The notes under the pieces were generated by a model. The model did no database searches and was not told where the DNA came from. It worked only from the letters and a program-made list of their open reading frames with translations. Below, one piece after another: positions 1 to 11,004 of a stretch of 64,000 nt of DNA (position 1 is the first letter of the stretch; the number at the start of each line of letters is the position of its first letter). The stretch is from Diplodia intermedia (Eukaryota; Ascomycota; Dothideomycetes; Botryosphaeriales; Botryosphaeriaceae), in contig JAKEKT010000052.1 in assembly GCA_021495925.1 (NCBI GenBank), positions 1 to 64,000 on the forward strand. Reading direction: 5' to 3'. The translations under genes and the position numbers were made by a program.

Positions 1-85
1 CGGCGGTTTCAGCAGGCGAAGAGGCTCGCCGGCTGGCCTTTTTCTGGCGCGGGTAGTCCTCGAAGCCGCTGTCGGTGCGGCTCAT
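1..85 (-). CDS. Possible N-terminal end of an unknown protein, cut by the window edge
   Basis: Reading the minus strand from an ATG at 85, the frame stays open for 28 codons to the window edge (begins MSRTDSGFEDYPRQ and continues with a Lys/Arg/Ser-rich stretch). An in-frame stop lies a little upstream, so this ATG is the natural start. The upstream 750 bases carry microsatellites and no other gene, which suits a promoter and 5' leader. I do not recognise the product. A short open frame in GC-rich DNA can arise by chance, so this is a weak call. Confidence 0.35.
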   Translation of the reverse strand, partial: MSRTDSGFEDYPRQKKASRRASSPAETA

Positions 86-512
86 GGGCTCCGCGGCAGG
101 CTGGGGGGAGGCAGTGGCTTGAACGCGGCGACGACCTGCCTGGCTAGCTGGCTAGTGGGACGGAACGGGATGGGATGGGACGTGAGCATGCAGACGAGGC
201 ACGAGATAGACAACTGTGTATCAATATCAACATAAAGATCAACGGCATGAAGACGAATATGAACCGAGAAGTCAACCCCAGGAAGAATACAAAAGTTTGA
301 GAAGTTTTGTTGTGTGGTTTCCTCTCCCTACGACGAATACCTTCGCCCTCCACCCCTCGTCGTATCATCGTCCTGTTCTTTTTCTTTTGCCAAGTGTTGG
401 GCCTCTCATCTCCTTGCACTTAACTCGCTCGCTCACTCAGGGAAACAACAAAAGCAGGAACCTTGGCAGCACATGAATGGAGAAAATAACACGAACAGCA
501 GCGGACCTAGGT

Positions 513-514
<2 letters not shown>

Positions 515-559
<45 letters not shown>
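515..559. repeat. (CAG)15 microsatellite
   Basis: Fifteen uninterrupted CAG units are visible. They are not inside a supported coding exon. On the minus strand the tract reads CTG and would lie about 430 bases upstream of the possible left-edge gene start. Confidence 0.95.
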
Positions 560-561
<2 letters not shown>

Positions 562-607
562 CTGAGACAAGAAGAAAAAGTGACGGGCGGTTTTTCTTCC
601 CTTGATC

Positions 608-626
608 CTCTCTCTCTCTCTCTCTC
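608..626. repeat. CT dinucleotide tract
   Basis: An uninterrupted run of CT dinucleotides. Pyrimidine tracts are common in fungal core promoters; no function is claimed. Confidence 0.9.
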
Positions 627-849
627 GTCTCGTCACCCTCCCTTGTGTCATCATCTCGAGTAGCGTGAAAGAGAAACAACATCATCTTTCACCACACGCA
701 CGAAGTACAGTACTAAGCCCTAAGTTCCCGCGGGCCGAATCCGCCCTCCTCACCCACGAACTTCAGAGTCCAGCAACACAGCCATTTTTGCCTGTAATTG
801 AGACCAGTTTTTTCCAGCAATGAGTAGAGAGGTTTAACTTAATATACAC

Positions 850-2040
850 GTATTTCATGGTGTTTAGTATTTGGTGTACCACCCCTCCGTAGCGATCACC
901 GCATCCAGCCGCTTATCCATACTACCCAACACCTTGTCAAATATCTCCTGCGGAATAAGCTCCCATGCTTTCTATAATATGCTTCCTAGCTTCTTCTTTA
1001 TATCCTCCGTTGATCCGGTCATCTGTTCGATATCTAGGCAGACCGAATATACGTATTTCTTGAGGTGCCACTAGAGATGCTCAATTGGATTCAGATTAGG
1101 TGAATATGGCGGCCATTTAAGCACCGGTATGGCTGAATCCTAGAACCATTGCTTGATCTTCTTTGCCCCATGAATGGGGGCATTATCCTGCATAAATACC
1201 ATGTCTAGATTCTAGATTGTTGGTATCATTTCATCGAGGACCTATAGATAGGAGTTGGCTAAATACCCCTCCCTCTTTGCCTCTGAATCACGCTCCATTA
1301 CGAAGAGACCGGAGCGTCCAAGAATACCAGAGAATGTAGCCTAGATTATGACCGATATGTCCTTCTCTTTCTTCTTAGGGTGGATCTTATTGGTGTCCCA
1401 GCGCTCGCCTAGATACCTAAATGCCCAGAGGCGCTTCTTGCCGGATCCACGCTCCACGGAGCATTCGTTACTCTAGATAACTAGATGCCAGTCGGTTCCT
1501 TAGTGTTGCTTGCACCAGGCAAGCCTCTTTGCCGCTACTTCTAGCGTAAGCAGCGGGCGTCTCTTCGCAAGCCAGTTGAGAATGCCATGCCGCTTCAAGA
1601 TAGCGCGTAGCTGCTTGCGGGTAAGGTCCACGCCTACCTGCTAGCGGACCTTCTCAATCGTGAGCAGCGGCTCCAGGCGAATAATGCGAAGCACACGGCG
1701 TTTAGTACGTTCTAAATAGCCCCTAGGCCGGCTAGCGCGCTTCTGGCTGACCCCCTCGGTGCGCATGGTGGCCTTCTTGTAGGTGTCGCGAATGGTAGAT
1801 TCAGGCACGCGGGTGTCTCTTGCAAGAGACGCAATCTACTGGCCGTATACGATAGTAGATGCGAGGATTCCTCGCTGATATGGTGAGAGTTCCATTCCTG
1901 GAATTCTATTGGGAAAGATCTCCTTGAGAGGCGTGCGTTGTGGTGGCATTTTGGTGGGTTTGGTGAGGGAGGGTAGGAGACGCGCCCGCGCGATTTTCGC
2001 GTTGCGGAAAAACCACGGATACTTAGGGCCACGACTGTAC
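850..2040 (-). mobile_element. Tc1/mariner-family DNA transposon remnant, RIP-mutated
   Basis: The element contains a full-length but inactivated Tc1-like transposase frame on the minus strand (864-1949). The outer ends are uncertain. Weak inverted similarity is seen between about 852-878 and 2014-2040 (shared core near AGTAT), which may be degraded terminal inverted repeats; TA dinucleotides, the usual target, lie nearby. The flanks are otherwise ordinary intergenic sequence. The limits given are estimates. Confidence 0.75.
864..1949 (-). pseudogene. Tc1-like DDE transposase, inactivated by about 10 in-frame stops
   Basis: Translation from the ATG at 1949 to the stop at 864 stays in one frame for 361 codons with no indel. 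It shows an N-terminal helix-turn-helix region, the catalytic region (WHLVI-stop-SNE), the second Asp in FMQDNAPIH and the Glu in SPNLNPIEHL, 34 residues apart as in DD34E Tc1 transposases. Ten internal stops occur, nine TAG and one TAA, for example at 1836-1838 and 1641-1643. All sit where CAG, CAA or TGG is expected and all fit CpA-to-TpA change. The first catalytic Asp (1467-1469) reads Asn by the same change. The protein cannot be made. Loss by RIP is the simplest reading. Confidence 0.88.
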
Positions 2041-2768
2041 CATCCATCGATATATTGAGACGACAACAAGGGATAGTGAAAAAAAAAGTGGAGAGAATAG
2101 AAGAAAAAGGGTAAAAGCAAAAGGGAAAGGAGAAAAAGGACAACTACTACAGCCATGACCCCCCGCCTCTTCGACTCAGTACCATCCATCATCGTCCCAG
2201 GCCGTTCCTGATAAAAGCAAATACAAGGGTTCTTCCCGCTTCTCCACCGCTGTCCATGGAACCTTTTCTTTTGCGCGCGCGGAATCTTGTCACACCACAG
2301 CCATCCTTGCGCGTTGCCATTTGCGCTCCTAAGTCTGCTTTCCAATAAAATTCCTGGCTCCATGGTCCTTGCTCACAACTAATTGATGGTGGGCCATTTT
2401 CCCAGTACGGATGCTGCGAAATCTGTGTTGACAGAGTTGACACGCAACGAAACAGGGGTGAAATCCATCGATCGACCTCTTTCCCCCGTTCAACATTGGG
2501 ACGCGATGATGCCCCCCTGCCGCCGGGAGAAGTTGCCAGCACTTCCCCTTCCCAACCCCCTAACACATCCACAGGGCTAATCCGGCGACGACTCAAAGGG
2601 ATATCCGCAGCTCGTGATGGCCAAAAGGGTAGAGGCCGAAAAAGTCCAAAAAGGAGGCTCCCACCCGTCCCACGCCATGGAAGCATAAGATGATGACCTT
2701 TCGAAAGGAGACGGTCGTGACTCCGGGAATATATCTCAATTTGGTTCTTCTGGCATCATTGGGACCCT
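2041..2768. other. Gene-free stretch between the transposon and YAK1
   Basis: Overlapping open frames on both strands show no family resemblance. The right part must hold the 3' untranslated region of the kinase gene. Nothing else was recognised. Confidence 0.5.
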
Positions 2769-5700
2769 TCACTGCCAATGGTTCTGGTTGTTCATGAAGC
2801 CTTCTTCCAGAGTTCGGTCCTCGAGCGTCCGGATAAAGTCGCGGTTTCCTCGGTGACGGCCTTGTCCACCGGTACCAGTCGCACGGCTGTCTCGTCTGCG
2901 TCCACCAGCATTTGCATCAGGCGCACCATCGGGAGGCGGCGGGTAGTAGGCCGGGCTGGGTTGCAGCCTGACGGGAGCAGTGGGGTCCAAATGACTCATC
3001 ACTCTCTGAAGCGCGGGTGGGATGCCATTCTGCTGTTGGTCCATCGTCGATGCTCGTTGCCGTCCCGCTCGTGTTGTGGCCTGTGCGTAGAGATTTTGCT
3101 GCGGGTTGTACCGTGGAGTCTGCTGGGCTAGACTCATCTGTTGGTTGTAGTTGGGCTGTGCCGGGTACGGAGGAGGCGCAGCTTGATGGCTTGGGCTGTA
3201 CATGTTGTTATACATGGCCGGACTTTGGGCGGCGTGTGGGCTCTGCGCATACTGGTTCATCTGCATGTTAGCATAAGCGGCGTTCTGGGCTTGGGCTTGG
3301 GCGGCCTGCTGTTGAGCCCGTTGTCTGCTCAGAGCCTCGGCACGCTGCTGCTCGACAACACCCGGTGCAGGAGACCTGGTTCCCCCGGTCCTCATCGTCA
3401 TCGGGGGAATGAAAGGCCCGGTGAACTTCTGTTGCGTGATGAACGGATGCATCTTCGCCTGATTGGGAGTCCACCTTTCCAGAGGGTTGAGGTTCAGAAG
3501 CCCTTGAGCGAAATCGATGAAAGCGTGGCGATTGGCCATTTCTGGAAAATGTCAGAATGTTGTACCGGAAGCGGTCGGAACGCCCGACACTCACCTCGCT
3601 CAATCTCTGCCGGTTTCATGTTCTTCCTCGGCATCGGATAGTTTTTGATGATTTCCGGAAGCGTCGTAGCGGAGAAATACTTCTTGCTCGGTTGCTCCTT
3701 ACTTCCGTGCTCACGCGAGTACTGCTCCATACTCTTCAACCTCCACGTCTTTCTGCCGAATTCGTCTTGCACTTTCTCGAAAAACTCTCCGGATTGCTTG
3801 CCCATCTCCAGCATCCATGTCGGAGGAAGACCGAGCATTTCTGTGATCCGTGCGACCTGGTTGTACTCGGATGATCCTGGGAACAGCGGTAATCCTAGGA
3901 ACAACTCGACCACAATGCAGCCCAACGACCACATGTCAATAGCCGCCGAGTAACTGCTGCGCGTTAGGTTTCTTGCCAACCTATTATGATATGGGGCCTA
4001 GAAACTTACGGGAGACCCAGAAGAACCTCCGGAGACCGGTAGAAACGTGACTGGATGTAGGTATAGACGGTCTGCCGTTCGTCGCATGCAGAACCGAAAT
4101 CGATGATCTTGATAATCGGGCTCTCAAGGCTGGCAAGAGTCAGGAACTGGCGAACTGTCACGACAGCATTTCAAACTTACTTCTTCAGAAGAATGTTCTC
4201 CGGTTTCAGATCGCAATGTATCAATTTAGCCTTTCCGAGCAATGCAAGGCCATTGAGCAGTTGCTGCGCGAATACTCGCACGAGCGTGGTACTCAAGCCA
4301 CGGAATTGATTCTGCTTGATCAGCTCGTACAGGTTGACGCTGAGCAGCTCAAAGACAAGGCATAGATGCTGCCGGTGAATAAACGTGTCCTTCAAGCGTA
4401 GGAGATGGTGGTCGTCGTTTTTGTCCATCTGCTTGTTCAACTGCAAAAGAAATTAGCGGGTCTCAGATGAATCGGTTGGCAAACCCACCAGGTCCAAAAC
4501 AGAGACCTCCATCATGCTCTGGTTGAAATAGGCAGTGCGGTTCTTGATGACCTTCACAGCGACAACCTCCTGCGTTCGAAGGTTCTGGCACTTGACGACC
4601 TGCCCAAAGGTACCCTGGCCCAAGACATCCAGGATAAGGTAGCGGTTCCTATCATCACGGTCAAAAGATGCTCTTCCCAAGCGAAAACATGAGGCCGTAC
4701 TTATGGCCCGATTCCTCCGATCCCAGAATATCGTTGACATAGAGGATGTAATCACTATCCTCATTGTCGTACCCATCATTCTTCACACCCTTGCTCGGCT
4801 TCGTGAGGACTCTGCGCGGATTTCTCGAAGACTCGTACTTGAAGTTGGGGTTGCAAATGCGGTACGTCGCAGGCAGGTGGGTCGTCAATGCTTGCAGCGG
4901 CTGTACAACACCCATTAGTGACCTGACCGACCGTTTCCTTCATTCCGCACTCACACTTATGAAACCGCCCTCCGGGTTTGCTCTCCGAAACGGTGGCTGC
5001 ACGTTGATAATTGGCTGCAGATCCCCGGTGTTGAGGCATTTGGTGAAAGTTGGCACAGGCCCGCGGCCCTGTGGTGACATGGGCGTTTGCGTGGCCGGAT
5101 TACGCGGCGACCGGGCGTCTCGTCCGTACGCAGCGTTGAGCTGTGCGGTGGCCGATTGCGGGTAGTAGTGATCAGAGGACGACATGTTGGACTGGATCGG
5201 AGGTAGCTGAGGCGGGTGGGCTCGCGACGCTGTTTACAAGACAGTCAGCACAACGACCACACAGCAGAGAGTGATAGTAGCAGTGGATTGGTCTGAGAAA
5301 TGACTCACATGGGGGTGAATAGTAGCTCTGAGGAGGTGACATGTAAGGGTTCGAGCGGGTGGGCGACTGACGGTTGGATTGCGGGGAAAAGCTAGTATAG
5401 TTGGCAGCGCTCTGCTGGGAACCCGAGCCGTAGGGCGACGAGGGCGACAGGTTCATTGGAGAGTAGCGGCGCGCCGCAGCGGAGGCTTCTTGCTCTTGAA
5501 CGTAGGCAGTCGAGGTGCGACCTGGCTGGGCAGACTTTGCAGCGTACCGCGGCTTGTAGGGATCCACGTCCTCCATTGGCACGTCGCCGTCGTTGTCGTT
5601 GGCACCGTTGTGGTAGCTGTGCGAGCGCTGCTGCAGTAATGCGGGCGGCGAGCTAATCTGCATGGAGGCAGCGCGCGAGGCGATGGAGGGCGTGTTGTAC

Positions 5701-5876
5701 GAGTCGGGCTTCGCGTAGTGATCCTGCTTGCCTGCGGGATCCTGTCGTGGCTGGGGCTGCGCGGTCGGGTCGCGCTGCGGGTGCTGGGCGGTGGTCAGGC
5801 TGGGCGGCGCGGCGTAGTAGCGCGTCTGGCGGGTGGCGGGCGTGCTCTCGACGTACGAGGCCCACTGCGAGTCCAT
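2769..5876 (-). CDS. yak1: YAK1-type DYRK-family protein kinase
   Basis: Eight exons on the minus strand: 5309-5876, 4955-5229, 4701-4900, 4489-4648, 4181-4440, 4010-4129, 3595-3953 and 2769-3541, giving 904 residues; all junctions are GT-AG and phase-consistent. The first ~345 residues are Ser/Pro/Gln-rich and disordered. The kinase domain follows: glycine loop GQGTFG near 358-363, VAVK lysine near 380, catalytic HCDLKPEN near 476-483, DFG near 498, and the DYRK activation loop VYTYIQSRFYRSPE, whose second Tyr (about 512) is the autophosphorylation site in this family. The C-terminal ~220 residues are Gln/Ala/Pro-rich. Yak1 kinases oppose PKA in growth control and stress and shuttle between cytosol and nucleus (family knowledge). 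Of two possible acceptors for exon 7 (CAGCAG), the one giving GLPYSAAIDMWS was chosen. Confidence 0.95.
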
Positions 5877-8574
5877 GGCAACGGCGGGGCTGCTTCGGGG
5901 GTGGTGACGAGGGCGGGCTCAGGTGCGCATAAGGTGAAGCTGTCGGTCGCGGTAGGGCCGCGTTGGCGTGCTCGGACGGAGGACGAGAGCGCGTGGAAGG
6001 GTGGAGAGGCGACGCCCGGCGGGCGCGTGCGAGAGGAGCGAGAGGGCGAGAGAGGACAAGAGGGAGCTGGCGGGCGACACGTGGTGGGAGCGGATGCGTC
6101 AATCCTGGGGTTGTCGTCGTTCGCGGCAGCAGCGATAAAGATAGTGATAGGTAGGATTGCAGTTGGAGCCAGAGCCAGAGCGGCGGAGGGGCGTGTGTGT
6201 CGGGCGGGCGCGAGTTGTCGAGGCCAAGGGCACGAAGACGCTCGCTCGGCGGGTACTATGCGGCTCGCGCTGCAGGACGCCAGGTGCGAAGCGCGGAGGC
6301 GGATGCGTTGGGCAGACTTGAGGGCGAGTGGGCAACAGCAACGTCAGGTTGCCGGCTGGGCTCGCAGGCAGCTCGTCGTGGTGCTGGCCTCAGGCAGGGC
6401 AGGGCAACCATCAATGCCGGGCGCAAGCGGACCACTCAGCACGCATCCAGCACCAGCACCAGCACCCAGCACCCAGCCCAGGATCCGCCCATCTCACGTC
6501 CGGGCACCGCTCTCTGCGTGCGCACGCCTTGCAGCTCCGCGCCGCCGTCGCCGCAGCCGCAGCCGCGAGCCTGTTCAGCCGTCGCGCCGTCATCGTCGTC
6601 ATCGCCGCGCACGTCCGCCAGCAAAGGGCCGCCGGGCTCTCCGCACAAAGCGGCGCGCCTTTGTGGCAGCCGGGCGCAGGAAGCGTGTCTAGACCATCTC
6701 ACGAGACAGCACGCTGCCCTCAGCCCACGCCCTCTGCCGTGGAACTGGACGACGCTGGCTGATCGCAGTTTCCTGAAATTTGCTAGGGACCCGTCCACGC
6801 CCGCCTTGCGTCACCACGCCAGGTGGCTGCGCCGGTGAGCTTTCTCCTCGCTCCCCTCCACACCACGCCGCCGCAAAGGGCAAGACCGGTGCCTGACAGG
6901 GGTCGAGCCGCCCTCTTGCCCGAGCGGGTAGGTGGATTCTCCAACTCAGCCGTCCAGCGCCCGCGAGAGACGCGGTTTGGGGGCTTAGACTTTTGCCTGT
7001 CTCAGCTGCCTCTTCCCGCGCGGCGTCGCGCCGGAAGCAGACGCATCATTTCGATGCTGGCCGTGGCTGCCAATCTTGCGGTTCGACCGATGTGCGCTCT
7101 GGAGCGCCCGAGACCAATCAAGTCGCCGCAACCCTCGCTGCCCCAGGTGCAGGACGCACGAGTTCCAGAGCCGGGTGCGTACGCCAGCCGAGGCGCTTAC
7201 AACGCCTTCGGCACCTACCCGAGCACACCAGTCGCCGCGCGCTCTCCTCATGAGACCTTCTTTGTCCGCCATTCTCTACTCGCCGAGGAACACGATGCTC
7301 ATTGACGCAGGTACCGTGTAACGGCGTCTAGCTTGGACCATTGAGCGGATGCTGAGATCGCCAAGCCCGCGCTGGCAGTACTGGAACTCGGTGTGTGAGA
7401 AGCGTTTTGCAGGCATGAACGAACGAGCAGCTTGCTGCACTTGCGGGAAGTATACAAATTTTGATACACTACTGATCTCGTTGCCTCCCTGTCTAGACCT
7501 TGAATCACGTCCCTGCAGATCTTCGGTCAATGTGCGTGAAACAAGGGGCCTTCCACCCAACGCCCTCTGGAGCCATAGAGAACGACCGCAAGCCGCAGCT
7601 TGGACCTACTCAAAGTGCTCTTGCGGTGTTGGACGGCCCACAAACAGACGAGACCATCTCTGCAGATCTCTGCTTGTCAGTGTAAGGGCCTCGCCCGGGG
7701 CCCGGCTTTCGCAGGGTGAAACAGCACATCTGTTCAGCGACTCGGCCCTCTTTCCAACAACATCACGATGGCCGCTATCTTGTAGCGCTGAGCCAGGAGG
7801 ATTGACATCAAAATATTGAAAACCCGTAATTGATGGACACATGAAAAAGGTCACGCTGACATCGGCAGGAGACATCAAATGTTGCTCTTCGTGTCTGCAA
7901 TACGAGCACTGCTCATGTAAAACAAAGCTTTCGCATCATCCCATCGAGCTCGCATACCACTTGTCCGTAAACGGCACTCTGCAAATCCGCTTTCCCGAGG
8001 TCATTTCCAAAGCCAAAATCACATTCCAGGCACCGTCTGACAATTTCTTTGTACCGACCCCCCAGTCGCATCGCTTTCCGGGCCAGCTTTCTCACCACGA
8101 CAACTTCTTCCTCCGTGTCGTCGAAAATCTCGCGGTGACAACTGCCCTGAGTCATTGCCTTGGAGGCTTATCAAAAAGGTACCCGGATCTATACCTGCTT
8201 AGGACTGGTATAGCCTACTGGAAAGAGATTGCGACATCCAGACGAATGCTACTGTTAGCCTCCGGTTCAGCTTGGAGGCACAGAAGCACTTTGTGATCGG
8301 CGTGCGTAGGAGTGTCACAGCGCCAGAACTCCATCAAAGCTTCATGGAGTGAACGAGCTGCGAGTTGAACGCCGCTATACTGCTTCGGTATTTTGATCTG
8401 AACCAGAGGGGAAGGTGCACATCTGCCTGATAGAAAAAATCAATATGGGATGGATAGTTGAATACAAGATCCGGATATAAATATAACCTTTAAACACACG
8501 TGGTTGCGTCCGGATCTTGGATTCAACTGCTCTGTCCTTGAAACTGGCTGATGTAGAAGCGTGTATTTGAAGAT
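5877..8574. other. Long intergenic region upstream of YAK1
   Basis: About 2.7 kb contains no gene I can support. From 5880 to 7300 the DNA is very GC-rich, with long accidental frames on both strands; it is likely promoter and long 5' leader of the kinase, as is usual for stress-signalling genes. From about 7800 to 8300 there are medium frames on both strands without recognisable domains. The segment 8456-8528 holds an inverted repeat listed separately. Confidence 0.5.
8456..8528. repeat. 20-bp inverted repeat (potential hairpin) with 33-bp loop
   Basis: The left arm (8456-8475) and the reverse complement of the right arm (8509-8528) agree at 19 of 20 positions; the arm begins AGTTGAAT and ends GATCCGGA. 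The loop is AT-rich. It lies just past the broken DUF7580 gene. It could be the footprint of a small inverted-repeat element or a transcribed hairpin. Confidence 0.8.
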
Positions 8575-9450
8575 CTAGTCTTTGAGGACTTGGAGCTGCT
8601 TTTCAAGTTCGGACTTCTGGAATGAAATTGAGACACGCTTGCGTACACGGCGGATTGTGTCTTTGAATGATGTGGTTACATTCAATATCTCGGAGTTGTG
8701 TCCCTAAACAGATAATCATGCTCTTCTTTCAACCTCATCACAACATCATCATAAAACCTTCTCCGGAAGCCTTCGCTGGAAAGAGTGAAATCGTATGAGT
8801 CAGATGCAGGACATATGCACTTCCCAACGGCATCAGCGAAGCCCCGAGTTTCCGTCTCTTGCACCTCTCTTGTTAAACGGTCCGCAATCATGAAGCGTGT
8901 CAGTGCGTGTTCGCATTGATTGTCGTCAAGGTGGCTTGGCGTTTTGAAGCATGAAATGTCTTGGCCGTATGAGAGTTCGAGCAATGCTACACCAAGCGCA
9001 AAGATAATCGAGTTCTTAATCACGCAGATTCGTTTTTTTTGGCTTGACAGACTGCTTGCAAGCCATTCGAGGTATGATTGAGGTTCGGAATGATGAACAG
9101 GTGAAAACTTCCGCCGCTGTGGGTGTAGACATCTTCCAAAGTCCAGTCGTCCTTGAGCCAAGGTGTGTCGTAAAGCTGTAGCACAGCTGTCGCGAGAGAA
9201 AGCGCCCATATACACCTAATTTGCATGGCCATCAATATCAGTGGAACTCTCAAAGATATGCAAGTGCGATCAGTCAGGAAGGCGTATCATTACCTCTCTT
9301 TTGGCTTCAAGTGACGCCTGTTCAGTACTTCCCGCAGTGGAACCAATTTGGGTGGCTGGGAGTGAGACTTAACGTTGTGAACGTGATAATTCTAGTCCCG
9401 TTGCAGCATGACATCGCTCCAGAGACAAGCAGAGGTCGTCAATTGGGGTT
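8575..9450 (-). pseudogene. Degenerate DUF7580-type (NLR-associated) gene remnant
   Basis: Minus-strand pieces in different frames match the order of DUF7580 proteins: IDDLCLSLERC near 9400-9445; LREVLNRRHLKPKER ending at 9294; a good GT-AG intron (9217-9293); VLQLYDTPWLKDDWTLEDVY after it; then, in another frame, a C-terminal part with IIFALGVALLELSYGQ ending at the stop 8682-8684. At least two frameshifts separate the pieces, one near 9350-9390 and one near 9040-9130. A further 31-codon open piece (8575-8667) resembles the basic N-terminal helix of such proteins but lies after the C-terminus, suggesting a second copy or rearrangement. The family is a fungal accessory family often near NACHT and HET genes; no biochemical role is established. 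Family assignment is from memory of its motifs. Confidence 0.55.
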
Positions 9451-9921
9451 TTTAAGACACATGGTGGCTTGTTTTCCGTGTGGATAAGTGAAAGCCCGGA
9501 GACAACCCCTACACGCTTTTAGACGTTGTCGGCATATATATCCGTCTTGACAGCCCTACTGCGGCAGATGTCAGAGCGTTGGGGCGCGAATATAGATCTA
9601 GTGGGAAACTTACGGCAACGAAGGTGTCTTCATCGAGAGTACAGTAGCGTCCCTTGCTCCCCAGCTCGACACAGTTTGACTTTCCTTGATGGAGAAGGAA
9701 ACTCCAAACTGGGCGCCGTCGATTAGTGTAGGGGTATCACTGGGGGCCTGTAGCTGAAATGTTACGATGTAATAATGTGGCGGGCATTTTTGGGTCAAGA
9801 TGGATCGTTATGTGTGGTACAAACTGTTGTTCGGCCGAAGAAAATAAAGCAGACAGAGACAGAAAGAAATATGGGATAAATTGACTGCAGAGTATCCTTC
9901 CAGCCACAGGCGTATCCAAAG

Positions 9922-10820
9922 GAAATTCACCAAGATGAATCTACAGCTTGCACGTCAGATGGCAATGTGGACTCAGCGGCGCAAATTTCGAATTGCGCTT
10001 CAAAAACCTCAACCCCGACAATCCGAACCTGTGTCGAAGATACAAAAGCAGCTGGAATGGAAGAATATGCCTGTTTTGAACGCATTTGAAGACCTGAAAT
10101 ACCGCCTTGCCCACAGCGCGAGAACGGACATCCTTTTCTGTGTCCAACATGCTCAGACGTCATTAGCGTCATGTCTGAAGAAGATTGGGAGTAAGTGTCA
10201 AATATTCCATAGCATCTCAAACCCCTCGTATAGAATAGATGCAAACTGATGAAAACACACAGGAAACATGTATTATATGACTTGCAGCCATGTGTCTGTA
10301 CTTTCCCTGGCTGTCTAAAGTTGGAGGATACGTTCAAAAGCTGGGTAGTCTGGTTCCTACACGAAGCGAAAGGCACAGACAATTTTACGTCTGTAGCTCT
10401 GAGCCACACTACCCTTACAGTGACGTCGACGAGTTTGAACGTCACTTACACGAGGAGCATGGCATTTCACTCAGCCAAGTCATTGCTGTGGCAGAAGAAT
10501 GCAGAGCCAGGGATTTGCCGACCAAGCTTCGGGAGCCTTATGTGCATGGAGTATGCAATTTATGTGGGGTGTTTACTCCCGAGTTGTTTCATCATATTGA
10601 GGGACACCTAGAAGAGATATCGACATCCGCTCTTCTCGAGGAGGAATTGTCCGAGGAGGGGAAAGGGGAAAAAGAAGGGGAAGAAGAGGAAGAAGGCATG
10701 ATGGAGTGCGATCCACCAGGCCGAGCCAGATTATCCGGTGAAGGTGTTCCCGAAGCCCCTAAGCAATCTATTCTCAAATCTCTTCTACGGTTCAGGCGGC
10801 CAAAAAAGCGGGGTGTCTAG
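9922..10820 (+). pseudogene. C2H2 zinc-finger-type gene remnant with stop and frameshift
   Basis: From 9922 a frame runs in phase with a conserved finger segment (HPFLCPTCSDVISVMSEEDW), interrupted by a TGA at 10087-10089. A clean GT-AG intron follows (10191-10262); translation resumes with KHVLYDLQPCVCTFPGC, then shifts frame near 10365-10375 into RHRQFYVCSS and HLHEEHGISLSQ, ending at TAG 10818-10820 after a Glu-rich linker and a basic tail. The Cys/His spacing and the segment VCNLCGVF match a fungal family of multi-finger proteins commonly found beside ankyrin/NACHT genes. Intron retention of consensus and good codon runs suggest recent decay. One stop and one frameshift argue against a working product unless the sequence has errors. 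Confidence 0.6.
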
Positions 10821-11004
10821 CGTCAGGTAGGACGACGCTGTCCTTGTCTTCCAAAAGAAAAATTACGGTATGCTGTTTTGTCCCGCCCGCCCTAAAGGCT
10901 TGGATTTCTAAAGAATTGAATTTGAAGAAGTTGCGATTCTGACTGATCTATACATCAACAGGACGATGGCTCACTAAGCGTTGCTCGATCCAAGTCTACA
11001 GCAA

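Larger units (their letters stand above)
86..849. other. Gene-free stretch with CAG and CT microsatellites
   Basis: No convincing coding frame was seen. The stretch holds a perfect CAG tract (515-559) and a CT tract (608-626). It may be the 5' leader or promoter of the minus-strand partial gene at the left edge. Confidence 0.5.

Noticed and set aside
5718..6692. 324-codon plus-strand frame upstream of YAK1
   Set aside because: Overlaps the first YAK1 exon in antisense and has Arg/Ala/Gly composition of random GC-rich DNA.
7841..8296. 151-codon plus-strand frame and an overlapping minus-strand frame (7913-8155)
   Set aside because: Neither shows a recognisable domain; may be relics but cannot be supported.
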